Program-made: the position numbers and the translations under genes
Assembly: GCA_037367355.1 (NCBI GenBank)
Contig: JAVSCG010000040.1
Span: forward strand, 186,001-250,000
DNA from: Neoscytalidium dimidiatum
Lineage: Eukaryota; Ascomycota; Dothideomycetes; Botryosphaeriales; Botryosphaeriaceae
Direction: 5' to 3'
Length of the DNA: 64,000 nucleotides
Part shown: positions 12,016 through 23,465 of the stretch, one piece after another
Numbering within the stretch: position 1 is the stretch's first letter
Layout: each line of letters starts with the position of its first letter
Notes under the pieces: generated by a model
The model's database searches: none
What the model saw: only the letters and a program-made list of their open reading frames with translations
What the model was told of the DNA's origin: nothing

Positions 12016-12403
12016 TTTATCCTTCCTTCCTTTAAAAGAAAATTTTTGTACTGTTAAACAAATATAGTTTATTAAAAAAAAATTTTTTTTTTTTGGAAGA
12101 CATTATAAAATAATATATTATTGTATTGTTTAAAAAAAGAGGGGTTAATTACTTAAAAACTTAATTTGTTACTTTTTTATTTAGTTAAATTATCATTTAA
12201 CTAAGGGTTTTATAAGTGAAATAAAATAATAGAAGTATAAATAAACATAGATATATTTATAATAATTTTATTATTAAAAAAATAATAGTTATTTTTTAAT
12301 GTATATATTTCTCGTTAGGCAGCTATGCAACAAAAAGGAAAAAATGTATAATTATAGATAAAAACCAAAGATAAGTATTAATAAATTATTAATATATACT
12401 TGC
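12016..12403. other. AT-rich spacer
   Basis: Long A and T runs and simple repeats with no coding frame or tRNA seen. A run of A then T at 12075-12092 can form a hairpin. Nothing else is supported. Confidence 0.5.
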
Positions 12404-12690
12404 TTATTTTTTTAAAGATAATTCAACTAAACTATTTTCTAATAAACTTACAGCAGAAACTATAATTAAGAAATGAGCAAAATAGTAAGTACATGCTTGA
12501 CCTAATTCTATAAATGAAGATTCAACATGTTTAGCACCTATTACCATTAACATTAAAAAGTCAGCTACAAAAATGAAAAAGGCTATTTTACTTAAAAGTC
12601 TAAACTGTATACCACGAGAACGACCTAGATCTGTAAATGGCATAACTAACAATATTAAAATAGCTGAGAACATTGCTATTACACTTTCTG
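12404..12690 (-). pseudogene. Second copy of the cob last exon (C-terminus)
   Basis: It encodes [16 protein letters not shown]... to LVELSLKK and a stop, homologous to residues 305 to the end of cytochrome b but diverged from the true last exon (for example GLGRSRG context, [18 protein letters not shown]). The upstream part of that exon (from ANPMQTPP) is absent. The junction does not have a clean G before a phase-compatible base, so splicing to it is doubtful. It lies downstream of cob, tRNA-like DNA and a decayed HEG, as if carried there with that HEG. Confidence 0.8.
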
Positions 12691-12729
12691 CTATAAACGA
12701 GAAATGAGAAAAGAGAAAAGGGACAATAG

Positions 12730-13800
12730 GAATTTAATCTATTAAACTTTTTAGATGATTATCTAAAATAAGATGACAATAAGATACTGCAGCAGCCAGA
12801 GCTTTCTCTGGTAAATCAAAAAATGAAAATGTAAACTGTTTAATAGATTGTTTAGGAACAATCTTATTAGATAAAATCACCCGTCAGGTAATTTGTTGAC
12901 CAGATTGGTCATTTCTACCTTTCACAAGTTGGACGACCAGATAAACAATCCGCTTCTATCTTGTCAAAGTAAGAATTGGCAATCTTAATTCACTCTTCTA
13001 AAGATTTATCACGACTATGGTCATAATTCAATACAAGGGTTAGAAGAGCGACCATACCTTTTCTATAAGTATGTACTCCTGCAAAATGTAGCTTAAAAAA
13101 TCAATTAAAGTTTTCATAGTATCTGTTCGTCAATAATCTAAAGGTAAACTAGCTTTAAATAAAGGAATTAAATTTGATATTGCTTTAACTTCCTCTATTG
13201 AAAGCATAAACATACCACTCTTTTTATGAGTGTAGATAGTATTAATACCCATATTTTTGAAAAAGGCAGCAAACATTTTAAACATATGATCTTTGCTTTT
13301 ATGGGTCTTTTGAGGGAAAAGCAAAGTAGGAATAATATTAATACCATCATAAAACACATGACGTATTCTTATAAAAATAGAACCATCTCCTAAAATAAAA
13401 CCAAGTAAAAATAAAAAAGTAGGTATATTAGGATTATCCAAATAAACTTTTACTTTTTCAGATAGAGAGAGAAATATTAACAATATTTCAGCCAAATTTA
13501 AGCAATAAATCTTCTAATTTAATCTTACACTCTCTGCCTGAAGCAGATAAAGAATATACCAATTTAATAAGATTTATCTTAGAGTTATCATCCTGTTTAA
13601 GTACAAATATGTCAGCTAATTTAAAGACTATATATTTTTCTCCGTAAAGTAAAGAAAAATATTTAGTTGTTATAAACTCTAAATCATTTCAACTCTCACA
13701 AACATATTTAATATATATTTTACCTGAAAGAGTTGAAGTTGCAAAAACTTTACCTCTTTTATCTAATTCAAAATAAAGTCTTACAAAAAAAATCTAAAGC
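12730..13800 (-). pseudogene. Decayed LAGLIDADG gene related to the cob intron 6 ORF
   Basis: It contains FLLGFILGDGSIFIRI near 13370-13420, aligned with FVLGFFLGDGTLHLKL of the ORF at 15573-16995, plus further shared blocks (HTYRKGMVALL against HTYFGLNALI). At least two frameshifts (near 13480 and 13110) and an in-frame TAG break it. Together with the 12404 exon copy it forms a unit parallel to cob intron 6 plus exon 7. Confidence 0.75.
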
Positions 13801-13814
13801 TCCATTAAAAAAAT

Positions 13815-13878
13815 TTTGTCCTAATACCTGAAGGTATTTCCCTTAAGAAATACCTTCAGGTATTTCCCTTAAGAAATA
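13815..13878. repeat. Palindromic tandem element
   Basis: ACCTGAAGGTATTTCCCTT and its complement alternate twice, giving a perfect hairpin of about 16 bp followed by a partial repeat. It lies at the 5' end of the decayed HEG. Confidence 0.75.
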
Positions 13879-13944
13879 GGCCCAACATTTAATTTATTTT
13901 TTCTGAAACTAATAAGTTTTTCATTTTAATTTTACACTTACACT

Positions 13945-14465
13945 TAATCTCAGCCCATGGACCTCATTATTTTTCTTGTAGTAACCTAGTTTAACTTCTA
14001 GGACCTTCATGATCAGGCGAAGTGGCTGGCACTGTACACCCTTCACCACACTTCTCACGACTCCAAGACTTAACCTAGCATTAACATACAATAATTTATT
14101 AGTAATTACTACGATCTACCCTTTATAATACTTTAGATTACTTGTGCCTTTCAGATGGGACCCTGCTTTCTTACACACCTACAAGCCACAGCTACTGGAA
14201 CCAAGTATACAGGTAGTTAACTGGAGACTCATCCTACTCCTATACGCACCTTATCGTCTAGTACCTCTTACTAAGTAAAGATACTCTTTAATAGTGTCAT
14301 GACTATAGAGTGATCACTCAACTTGACCCTATAAACCTCCGTTTTGGCGCAGTGAGCTGGAAGGTGGCATCTCTTTTAAGGCAAACCATTTCTTCTTTGG
14401 ATATACCAAAATCTTATCAAATTAACTTATATTTAGATATAAAATTAATATAACTAGTTAAACCC
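13945..14465 (-). ncRNA. Unassigned structured-looking block of about 500 nt
   Basis: Base composition rises sharply above the AT-rich surroundings and no frame is open. Paired segments can be seen, such as AGAGTGATCACTC and AGTTAAACTAGG. I could not match it to group I P/Q/R/S, to group II domain 5 or to RNase P RNA. It could be the RNA part of an unrecognised intron lying between cob exon 7 and its copy. The strand is a guess from its neighbours. Confidence 0.35.
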
Positions 14466-14469
14466 GCGT

Positions 14470-14538
14470 TGGAGATAATAGGAATCGAACCTATAATATA
14501 CATAGATATTACAACCAACACCTTAATATAATCCTCCA
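14470..14538 (-). tRNA. tRNA-like sequence, possibly degenerate trnY
   Basis: The T arm ATAGG-TTCGATT-CCTAT is perfect and the 5' end GGAGGA can partly pair with TCTCC. A TTGTAAT segment could be a Tyr (GUA) anticodon loop, but its flanks do not pair, so the anticodon stem is missing. It is a degraded gene, a gene needing RNA editing, or a remnant. Confidence 0.4.
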
Positions 14539-14991
14539 CTGTTATCTACTGATCTTTCTTTTTATATGTTTATATATATATCCACAAAGTGTTACCTTAC
14601 TCAAGGTAAAATTTAATTCAAACATAACAAATTTGGATATATTTATTTGAGAAACATTCTTAAAAAAAAAAATACCTTCCAATAAATTAATAGTGTAAAA
14701 TACTAATTTATTGCAGCAGTTATACCTCAAGCTTGTACTAGCAAATGAAATGTCTACAAAAATACTTATAATCCAGGATATTGGATTACAGGCAGGTCTG
14801 CCTAAATGACCCGGCTCCCGATTGTAGGACACCAGAGGGTAGCTAAGTAGGCGTTCTCAGTTAAACAATTGAAAACAATATCTATTGAGGAAGCTCAAAT
14901 AAGAACAGGGTAATGCGAAAACGCACCAATTAGATAGCCTATAATACAATACAATTGTATTGATATTTCTTTTTATATGTTTATATATATA
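14539..14991. other. cob 3' spacer
   Basis: No gene recognised. A moderately GC-rich stretch lies at about 14770-14930, downstream of the cob stop codon. T/A runs at 14550-14700 contain the repeat TTTATATGTTTATATATAT, which recurs near 14970. Confidence 0.4.
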
Positions 14992-15379
14992 CTATTTTAT
15001 TTTAGAAGAAATAGAAAGTTCAATTAATGAATTTTCTAATAAACTTACAGTAGGAACTATAATTAAGAAATGAGCAAAATAATATACAGTACACAATTGA
15101 CCTAACTCTATATACGGACTTTCAACATGTTTAGCTCCTAATACCATTAACATTAGGAAATCTGTAACAAAGATAAAGAAAGCAATTTTACTTAGTGGTC
15201 TAAATTGTATACCACGAGAACGAGATAAATCTGTTAACGGCATAACTAATAGTATTAGAATAGCAGAAAACATTGCAACGACACCTGCCAATTTATTAGG
15301 AATAGATCTTAATATTGCATAGAATGGAAGAAGGTACCATTCAGGTACAATAGCAGGAGGAGTTTGCATAGGATTAGCC
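14992..15379 (-). CDS. cob: cob exon 7 (C-terminal)
   Basis: It encodes [19 protein letters not shown] to the stop: the PEWY motif near the Qo site and the last transmembrane helices of cytochrome b. It begins GGCTAAT after an intron-terminal G and completes the ATG split from exon 6. With all seven exons cob totals 1167 nt. Confidence 0.95.
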
Positions 15380-15572
15380 CAGATACACCTCAGGGAAGGG
15401 TGTTATTTTATGTTCTATATTTAAAAAAAGAATTACAAAAGGAGTGAAGGAATAACTGCAAACCTGCGAAATAAAAATATTATCGCAACACGCAGAAAAA
15501 AAAGAAGGGTAGTACTCAAGTAAACATACGGATTAAAAGAATTCTTAATTTACAACTAAATATTATAAAAAT

Positions 15573-16995
15573 TTAAAAACTATTAATTCAATTTGAAAGA
15601 ATTTTATCTCTAAATTGTACAGCTGAGACAAAAGCTTTATCTTGTCCACCACAGGTTGAACACATGAATGCCTTATTAGATTTAGGCAGTTTTAATGTAG
15701 AAGGGAAACGCACCTGTCAACCCCTAATCACTTTATTTGTAGTATATATAGGGGAGATATAATATTCCCCTCAATCTCTACGATCAGAAACTGCCTTCAA
15801 CCAAACATCTAGACGACCTATCCAAACCTCCTTATCCATAAAGCGCTCATTAACACCACTATATATTTTATCAATAAGTGCATTAAGCCCAAAATAAGTA
15901 TGGTGGCCTCCCGATCTAATCAACTGTTTTACTCAAGCTAATAAGTTAAAACTATCGCTTTTTCAATATAAAAAGTGTGAGTATTCTTTTAATAACGGTA
16001 ATAAAGAATTAAAAACATTATCTAAACCTTTAACAGTTAAAGTGAAAGTTTTAGTACTTTTAGCTAAAGAAGCCTTTATACCTTTACTTTTTAAGGTGTT
16101 AGTCATTTTTTCCATTATTTGCTTATTAGATTCAACATTAGATTGTATGATATTAAATAAAGGAATAATGACTATAGTGCTATTTTTCTGTTTCCACTCT
16201 AACTTTAAATGTAAAGTACCATCACCTAAAAAGAATCCTAAAACAAATAAAAAACAGGGAGAAATTTTATTTTCGGGATAAGAAATATTAGGTAATTTTT
16301 TTAATAAACCTGAATCTAGGTTAAGGGAAGCTAATTTATCTTCAATACTTAATTTATAACGAGAAGAATAAGCAGTCAAGGAATAAGCAATACTTATCAA
16401 TAAAACTTTGTACATATTATCTGAATTTTTTTTAATTAAATTCTTTAATTCATAAATTTTTTTTAATTTATGTATGGCTTGAAATTTTGCACCATAAAGC
16501 ATATAAAAATATGGAACAAAAATAGAAAAGAATGTATCTCAACCCGATAATCTATATATTATAACAAATTTACCCATACTATTTAAAGATATATTAAAAG
16601 TACCTTTCTTGGATAAATACTTATCCAATCTAAGGAGAAATTTTACACTTTCCTCAGATAACAACTGGGTAGCTGTACAAGTAGGATAAAAATTTAACCC
16701 AGATCTAAAAATACCACCTATGTAACCTTCCGCTTGTCAAAACCCGTTAGCGAGTATACAGAATTCTTTGTCCGTACCTTTACCTAAATAATTAAAATTA
16801 TTTTTGAAGGTTAATAATCAACCCTTTACTTCAGAAAGGGTCATTTCTTTATTTCCTAATTTACCTTTAGTAGTCGATTTAACCTTATCAGGTTTAATTA
16901 GAGTTGATTGCTTCTGAAATATAGAAAAATCACTTTCAGTCTTTAAACAAGTATAGAAAGTAAATAAATAACAGATACGCCTAAGGCTTTATCCC
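15573..16995 (-). CDS. LAGLIDADG ORF, cob intron 6
   Basis: Code-4 frame ending at TAA 15573, about 470 residues. The motifs are LANGFWQAEGYI near 16715-16750 and FVLGFFLGDGTLH near 16210-16250. The acidic residues are E and D as usual. The C-terminal part (RFPSTLKLPKSNKAF) is typical of the cob/cox1 maturase-like branch, whose members assist splicing of their own intron. It has a decayed paralogue at 12730-13800. The frame is clean apart from TGA codons. The start is uncertain, the frame opening just after the intron core. Confidence 0.8.
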
Positions 16996-17045
16996 TAAAT
17001 AAGTTTAAACTATCCATTTAACGGAAACCATAAAAGTTTCCTGCA

Positions 17046-17330
17046 TTCTTTCGAATGGGGCTTGACTATATCTTAAGCACCATATAAATATGATGCCAAC
17101 CAACATCTAGTCGATGAACTGCACACCTTCCCTCCTTATATGTCTTAAAAAAGGTAGGGGGAAATAGGTGCTTGGCTGCGGATTACCCATTTATCACACA
17201 TTGCGATAATCAATTTCGATTTTACCATACCACGAGTCATTACCTGTGCCACAAACTGTGTTACCACGTTTGTTTGGTTGAGAATTGCTTTAGGGACTTC
17301 CCGACAATTTGATGGTTTGTTGCCAGAAGT
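17046..17330 (-). ncRNA. Group I intron core, cob intron 6
   Basis: Minus strand: TTGTCGGGAAGTCC, AATCCGCAG, the R element near 17100 and GATATAGTC at about 17046. It begins about 30 nt after exon 6 and precedes the ORF at 15573-16995. Confidence 0.65.
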
Positions 17331-17360
17331 TCATTCTAACAGTAACTAAAGTTCTCTCTA

Positions 17361-17520
17361 ATTACATAATTTTCACTATCACCTAAAACATTAGGCATAA
17401 AGAAAACAAATACAGATAATACTATAATAAATAAGAAGATTGTGATTAAATCTTTAAATATGAAATAAGGAGCAAAAGGTAATCTATCATAGTTACCTGA
17501 AACACCTAAAGGGTTACCTG
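17361..17520 (-). CDS. cob: cob exon 6
   Basis: It encodes [20 protein letters not shown] to GDSENYV plus AT. The boundaries are G|CAGGTAACC at the 5' side and GTAAT| at the 3' side. The frame continues a few codons (IRENFSYC) into the intron before a stop. Confidence 0.95.
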
Positions 17521-17559
17521 CGAAAAAGAAAAATTTCCGACTGTACATTAAGCATCAAA

Positions 17560-17700
17560 TAAATTGACACCCACCAGTGACCCAGTCTGTAGCGATCATT
17601 TATTTAAACATTAGGATTAATATAACCGACGGTCTTGTATTAATCAAAGTATTAATATTTTAACCGTTTTCACTAGCATTGCCAAACCATTATACCTTAA
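17560..17700 (-). ncRNA. Group I intron core (second subclass), cob intron 5
   Basis: Same ordered elements as 7590-7860: AAAACGGTTAAAA, GACCGTCGGT, ATCGCTACAGACTGG, TGTACAGTCGG, ending about 40 nt from exon 6. Confidence 0.7.
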
Positions 17701-17781
17701 AAAGAGTATATAATAATTTAAGTCTCCCGTCGGAGACTTAGAGATTAAATATTTAATCTCTCGACTATTTATATATATATA

Positions 17782-18476
17782 TTATAATCCTAATTTGTAG
17801 TGCATACTAGGAACCATATAAGGTAATACCAATTCTTTTAATAAAGTAATAGATTCCTGTTTAATATATAATTGATAATTACCATTATTTTTTTGTAATG
17901 AACAACATAAATTATACTTGGTATATAAAGCTGATGATAATAATTCTACTTCTTCTTTTGTAAAACTATTAGTTGCAATTCTAACACCCGGATTTTTCCA
18001 TGTACCATCATCCATGATTCAAATAGCTAAAGCTAAAGGTGTCAACAAATTAGCAATATTTGCGGGTATTACTTTTTTCTTATTGTTATTATAAAAAGTT
18101 TTATATAATCACAATAAACTTGTAAATCTATAAGTACCAAAACGATAATACTCTAATACTTTATCACCTGTTTTTTGTGTGTAAATTACAGGTAAAAGGT
18201 TAGAACAATAACCTCTTGTATTAAAAAAATTGTGTAACCAAAAAATATAATCCTTACGCACTACACTCTGTCTAAATCTAAATCTTACACCTCCACTCTC
18301 TTCACGCTCTCCAAAACCATCACCTAACAATGAACCAACCAACACGGAGATAACATCTTGATTATGTGGACCTATTCTTTTTACGGCTTTAACGTTAGGT
18401 AATATAAAACTTAAGCTTGCTTTAAGTAAGGTAGATGTAGATTTCATATATATAAATTTAGGGCCAGTAAATAACC
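17782..18476 (-). CDS. LAGLIDADG_2 endonuclease fused to cob exon 5
   Basis: In frame from exon 5, about 230 residues to TAA 17782. The motifs are [12 protein letters not shown] near 18320-18355 and [12 protein letters not shown] near 17995-18030; the family end [13 protein letters not shown] is complete. No GC element or frameshift is present, so it is a good candidate for an active enzyme. Confidence 0.87.
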
Positions 18477-18605
18477 ACCCTGCGCTATCATGTAATGCAA
18501 TTAAATGCATTAAAGCTAATGCCGCTAAAACAAATGGTAATACAAAATGTAATGAGAAGAATCTATTTAAAGTGGCATTGTTTACAGAGAATCCCCCTCA
18601 AATAA
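18477..18605 (-). CDS. cob: cob exon 5
   Basis: It encodes the end of [17 protein letters not shown] through ALHDSAG, including heme-ligand region residues of cytochrome b. It starts TTATTTGAGG after G and ends GGGT. Phase matches exons 4 and 6. Confidence 0.95.
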
Positions 18606-18659
18606 CGATGTGATATAGATAAATTTAAATATCTAAAAAAACCTCACGGTTCTCTCTAG

Positions 18660-18900
18660 ACTATGTTACCAACCTTTTTTACATATTTTTATATATATAT
18701 ATATAAATAACCAAAAATAGGTTAAGGTTGTGAGGCACTCGTGTCCAGATTATTGTCGGCATACTCACTGGTTAGTCGTTGAACGTTCTTTGATATATTA
18801 TTAACCCAATATCAAATTTCGCTGCAGATATTATTAATCAACGGAGGAAGGTTGAATATTAATATGTCTCTGCAATTCACCTCTATTTACCTCTAAGACA
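18660..18900 (-). ncRNA. Group I intron core (third subclass), cob intron 4
   Basis: Minus strand: TCTGCAGCGAAATTTG, GAACGTTCAACGACTAAC, GACACGAGTGCC and ACATAGTCT, ending near exon 5. The same set is seen in atp9 (42.6-42.9 kb) and cox3 (54.8-55.1 kb). Confidence 0.8.
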
Positions 18901-18961
18901 TTACTGTCTTAAGGAGCCTACTGATTGCAAAAATAAGAATCTCTACCATTTATGACCTAAA

Positions 18962-19907
18962 CTAATCAGGAAAATTAAGTCCTCCATAACGTTCAGAATT
19001 ACGTAAATTCTCTAATCACGCTGAATATTGAATTCCTTTAAGTCCTATTAAAGGATGGTGACCTGAGAAAGAGAAAAAATTTATAACATTTTGTATGTCC
19101 GCTTTATAACTTACACTAAATTGAACATATAACGAGTTATCTACACTAATTTTACGTGTAGTATTGAAAACTAATTTAAATGCTTCAAATAATGGCATAT
19201 GTAATCTTTGTTTAATCTGGAAACAAGCATCTTTGTTAGATTTGACAAAGAATGATCCTTCGGCGGCAACAAAACCAACTAATCAATCTTTAAGGAAAGG
19301 CAAATTAAAATAACCCTTAGCACCAGCCCCTCCGGGGCGTGGTGCCTCCCCCCTCTGGGGGAAGCACTATTAAGTAAAGCTTGTAATTCTGGAACAGTTT
19401 TAGGAATTTGAGAATATGATTTTATACCCTCTACTATAATTTGAAGAGCTTTATAAAACTGAGTTCTACGTGTCTCAGTTAAGAAATAAATACCGTGATA
19501 GATCATTAATGGGAATAAAATTTCTTGTAAATCTGTTTTAGAAAATATCAATCTAGCACTAGGACTCTTAAGATTAGGGTAAGTAGAAAGTTTACCTATT
19601 TTTAAAACTGATTGAATATAGTTAAGAATAGCTATATCATCAATATGGACAGAGATTACTAATTTAATACCTAAAAAATCTTTTCTAGTATTATTTATTA
19701 AAATATATCCATCCCCGTCAATAAATCCAACTAAGAAAGCAATAAAAGATTTGGGTATAGAAAGATATTCAGATTCAGACAATCATTTTGATCTATTAGC
19801 ACGTGATTTCAAATTAGTAATTCCAAGTTTAGGTAAAACATTATTTCCTGATTTTAAGGGGGCACAAACGGATAGAGCAGAGTACAATGCAAAACCAGTG
19901 ATCTTTG
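18962..19907 (-). pseudogene. LAGLIDADG gene fused to cob exon 4, broken by a GC element
   Basis: The frame runs from exon 4 through LVGFIDGDGYIL (about 19690-19730) until a GC-rich insertion at 19322-19371. After it the second motif LVGFVAAEGSFF (about 19245-19275) and the C-terminus to TAG 18962 are in another frame. Apart from this insertion both halves are clean, so the break looks recent. Direct GTGCT copies flank the insertion. Confidence 0.82.
19322..19371. repeat. GC-rich element disrupting a HEG, with GTGCT flanks
   Basis: Contains AGCCCCTCCGGGGCGTGG, a form also found at 53.3, 58.3 and 61.06 kb, and a second CCCCCTCTGGGGG hairpin. AGCAC/GTGCT direct repeats bound the insert. Confidence 0.82.
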
Positions 19908-19960
19908 ACTCAACTATATCTTGTCCAACTCAAGGTATAGCACTCATTAAGTTAGTAATA
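19908..19960 (-). CDS. cob: cob exon 4
   Basis: 53 nt encoding ITNLMSAIPWVGQDIVE with split codons at both ends: T completes the Val codon of exon 3 and a final T begins Phe. Preceded by G. An intron ORF follows in frame. Confidence 0.95.
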
Positions 19961-20053
19961 CAAAAAATTATTTATAAAAACCTTGTACAATAATAACTGG
20001 CGATTGTTTTATAATAACAAAATAGTGAGATATAATTATATGAAAAAACATCT

Positions 20054-21445
20054 TTATCTCAGTGTTACGTCTGAGGAAAGAGAATAATTTAGTGAAGACT
20101 CTATTGAACCAGGAGGAGCGTAAGCTCTGATTCTTTTAACTGATTGAGCAACGGTTAAACCTTCTTTATTTCTAACCGGTTTACCATCGTTCAATCTTTG
20201 TGTTATAATATTATTACTTACATGGAGAGCTTTAGCACAAGAGATTCCATTAGTAAAATAATTAATAGAACAATTTAAAAAAGTAGCTTGAATAATATAG
20301 GTAGATCTTATATATTTCTTTTCATGAATTATCATAGCTCTACCTTCATAATCTATATTTATTAAAGGTTCTGATTTAATCAGAAGACGCAATTCTGATT
20401 TTACAGACTCATCTAATCTAAAAGGATTAGAATTAGTTGATAATCTATTGTTATTCATAGTATCCCCTAATTTAATTATCAATTCTTTACCTTTCTCTGT
20501 TAGATGTTTACCCTCTAATATTAAAAAGGCAATTGTTCTAAAATCAAGATAGTCTTTGTATTTTTTAGTCATAAACTGTAAACTATCAAAATAAGGTATT
20601 AGTATATTACATAAATAATCGATCTGTGATATCTCTAGAACAGAAATAGGTTTATTATTCCCTCTTACTTTCTTATCACTAATATTAATTAATTTAGTAG
20701 CACTACCTAATATATAAGAGGGTTTGTCCAATAAACTAAGAAGAAATTCTCTTATTTTTTCTAAGACTAATCTATTAACCTTAGTAGTAACAAGAGATAT
20801 ACGAGGAGACATATCATGTTTATTTAAATAAAATGATCCGTCACCTTCTAATAAACCAACTAAATAATTACCTGTGATACGTATGTGGTGATTATTTGGT
20901 AAATTAACATTTACCCTTTTATCATTCATACTATCTTTAATATTAATAATATTAAAGTACAAATCTTGTAAATTAACCTCACTAGATTTTCGAAATTTAA
21001 ACATAAAAAATGCATTTTTAAAGTCCAAATAATCTAGATGTTTTGTAGTATTTAATGTAAATTGTTCAAACAGAGGTATCAATTTAGATTCAATATCACT
21101 TAATTGAGATATAGTATATACTACTAAATCCCTCTCAGTATTTAGTCTACCACAACCTAAAGTAGTTTTTATAAGCTCTAGAATAGCCCTATCATCTTTA
21201 TGTAAAGTAATTCTGAACACAAATTCAAAGCCTGTAACACCTCCTTGTTTATTTTTACGCACTCTAATCAAAAAATTAGATTCTGCTTCACATATACCTA
21301 CAAACCATTCAATAAACTTAATATTTATTGATGGTTTTTTTACTTCATGGGAACCCTTATTTTCATTATAAAGTTTAGATGAAAATTTAAAGGGAACAAT
21401 TAAAGAAGTAATACACTGACCTTTATACATACAACCCTGTCTCAT
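20054..21445 (-). CDS. Intact LAGLIDADG endonuclease, cob intron 3 (463 aa)
   Basis: ATG at 21445 to stop 20054, open even without TGA reassignment: no Trp codon is TGA here, unlike neighbouring ORFs. The motifs are WFVGICEAESNF near 21285-21320 (motif 1 diverged, E for D/G) and YLVGLLEGDGSF near 20830-20865. The last 110 residues form an extra domain (NGISCAKALHVSNNIITQRL) that resembles a NUMOD DNA-binding extension. The ORF lies 3' of the core and ends about 90 nt before exon 4. It is related to the cox3 intron 2 ORF (56009-57443), which has the same extension. Confidence 0.88.
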   Translation of the reverse strand: MRQGCMYKGQCITSLIVPFKFSSKLYNENKGSHEVKKPSINIKFIEWFVGICEAESNFLIRVRKNKQGGVTGFEFVFRITLHKDDRAILELIKTTLGCGRLNTERDLVVYTISQLSDIESKLIPLFEQFTLNTTKHLDYLDFKNAFFMFKFRKSSEVNLQDLYFNIINIKDSMNDKRVNVNLPNNHHIRITGNYLVGLLEGDGSFYLNKHDMSPRISLVTTKVNRLVLEKIREFLLSLLDKPSYILGSATKLINISDKKVRGNNKPISVLEISQIDYLCNILIPYFDSLQFMTKKYKDYLDFRTIAFLILEGKHLTEKGKELIIKLGDTMNNNRLSTNSNPFRLDESVKSELRLLIKSEPLINIDYEGRAMIIHEKKYIRSTYIIQATFLNCSINYFTNGISCAKALHVSNNIITQRLNDGKPVRNKEGLTVAQSVKRIRAYAPPGSIESSLNYSLSSDVTLR

Positions 21446-21599
21446 ATCGTCTTAAAAATGTACAGACGGTATTTTTTTTTTCTAAGCACTAGTAGAGACA
21501 ATTATAGAAAAAAAAAACGAGAATCGGAAAATTTTACACAGTATTTTTGTATAATATCCTTAAGTATATTAAGGATTAAAGGTTACCTTTAATTTATTT

Positions 21600-21815
21600 A
21601 AGGGATCGGACTATATCTTTACCTATATTAGCTATAATTTACATTATATATTATAAGCTAAAAGGTATATCACGTGTAGTCTCTGAGGACCCAACTACGT
21701 ATATTGTAAGCTGGTTTCCTGCTGATTGTTCTAAGCTATGTATTGTTAAATAACACAATTATAATGAATTAGATGTTTCCAGCATATAGTGATATTTTTA
21801 AACAGCTATTACTAT
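21600..21815 (-). ncRNA. Group I intron core, cob intron 3
   Basis: Complete ordered set on the minus strand directly after exon 3: ATATGCTGGAA, AATCAGCAGGAAACC, CTCAGAGACTACACG, GATATAGTCC. The HEG lies downstream of the core. Confidence 0.85.
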
Positions 21816-21819
21816 CTTA

Positions 21820-22101
21820 ACTGTTGCACCCCACAAACTCATTTGACCATAAGGCAAGACATATCCTAAGAAAGCTGTAGCCATCATTAGTATTAATATC
21901 ACAGTACCTATAGCTCATACTAGTGTTCTAGGTGCTCTGTATGATCCATAATATAAACCTCTTCCTATATGTAAGTAAACTAAGAAGAAGAAAGCCGAAG
22001 CTGTATTTGCGTGTAAGTAACGGATTAATCATCCGTTATTCACATCTCTCATAATATGTTCAACTGAGTTAAATGCTTCTAAAACACTAGGATTGTAATG
22101 C
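21820..22101 (-). CDS. cob: cob exon 3
   Basis: It encodes [19 protein letters not shown] to [10 protein letters not shown], with the conserved heme and quinone-site residues of cytochrome b. It starts GCATTAC after G and completes the ATG begun by exon 2. It ends ACAGT. Confidence 0.96.
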
Positions 22102-22137
22102 CAAATTCTAGTATAATAACCTATTGCTTATATATTT

Positions 22138-23213
22138 CTATTTTAAATTAGATAACTCTTTTATTAATTTTTCTAATTCTGCGTCTCTTTGATCCGATCT
22201 TACCTGATCATTTAAAAGACAAACTATTTTTAATCAAGCTGAAAGCTGTAAAGCTTTATGGCCGGCTAAAGGATAATTATTAAAATGTGGAATTATTGTA
22301 CTAATGATTTCATCTTTAGTACGTAATCTATATCTGCTCATACCTTTAGTATCAGTATAAACATTACCTATTTTAAAGTAAGAAGCTATTAAATTTAATA
22401 TTTGTAAATCTTGTGTTCTCTGACTTATTTCAAACACAAGAGAATAATCTTTAACTATTTTACCTACAGAACTTAAACGAGTTTTTGTAAAATACGTAAA
22501 AGAACCTTCACCAGTAGCAAACCCAGATATTCAAAAAGGATTTAAGATTTGTACTGTATTTGAAACACTTAAGCCTAAAGAAGTTTCAAACTCTACTTTA
22601 GGTAAAGGACCTAATTGCCCTAATTTATCTAAAAGTGATTGAGATAAAGGTTTATTCAATTTATTTATTAAAGAAGCTAATTTTAAAAATCCAGGAATGT
22701 TAGTATGAAGTTTATTATTAATAAGATTAAGTATTTCACAGAAATATGCAAAATTTAGACCTTTAGTTGTTTGTAAAGGATACTTATTAAAGTGAGCAAT
22801 AATAATATTAAGCTCTTGTCTTGATCTAACTCTAAACCGAGCATCTTTACCCACTACTGATACTGAACCTACAGAAAAGAAATTTTTAATTAAGTTTAAT
22901 AACTCTAAATCTCTCACATGTAAAGTAATAATAAAACAAGGTTCTATAGTTCAACCTATAGCTGCTGTTTTTGATTTAAATATTGACATTGCAAAAGAAC
23001 CTTCAGCGTCAACAAAACCAGTTACCCATCATGGATTTAAATACTTAGATTTACTTTGTTTATCCGTACTATAACATCTAACCTGTTTAACTTGACTTTT
23101 CTTTTTAACAAAAGAATTATAACGGTAATTTGATAATTTAGAATTAGAACGACCATCTATTAATAAAAAAACTAATGCTACAAAAATAGGAATAAATAAG
23201 TAATAACCTGTAT
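22138..23213 (-). CDS. LAGLIDADG endonuclease, cob intron 2
   Basis: One code-4 frame to TAG 22138. The N-terminus has a hydrophobic segment (FIPIFVALVFLL), then basic linker VKQVRCYSTDKQ near 23060-23090, then the motifs WVTGFVDAEGSFA (about 22990-23030) and WISGFATGEGSFT (about 22495-22530). No lesion is seen. The start codon is not ATG or is unclear. The RCYSTD site immediately before the endonuclease is one of the processing-like motifs. Confidence 0.82.
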
Positions 23214-23234
23214 CTTATTTTTTTTCAAACAAGA

Positions 23235-23465
23235 ATGGACTATATCTTCACATATTCATATGAATATTTATAAAATATGTGTCTTACTTTTAGTCTCTGA
23301 GGACCCAACTAATATTAAAATATTGGAAGGTTTCCTGCTGATTGTCCTAAATTAACAAAATTAATTGTTCAAAATATTTTTTGCTTCCTTCCGAAGGATA
23401 GGATAGCTACAATGAAGATATTTAGGATGTTCCAGCATATGGTAAGATTTTATAGCAACCCATTA
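23235..23465 (-). ncRNA. Group I intron core, cob intron 2
   Basis: ATATGCTGGAA, AATCAGCAGGAAACC, CTCAGAGACTA and GATATAGTCC in order, starting right after the 24-nt exon 2. Confidence 0.85.

Noticed and set aside
13945..14465. RNase P RNA, group II intron or rRNA fragment
   Set aside because: No GAGGAAAGTC-type block, no domain 5 hairpin and no long rRNA match could be found by eye; left unassigned.
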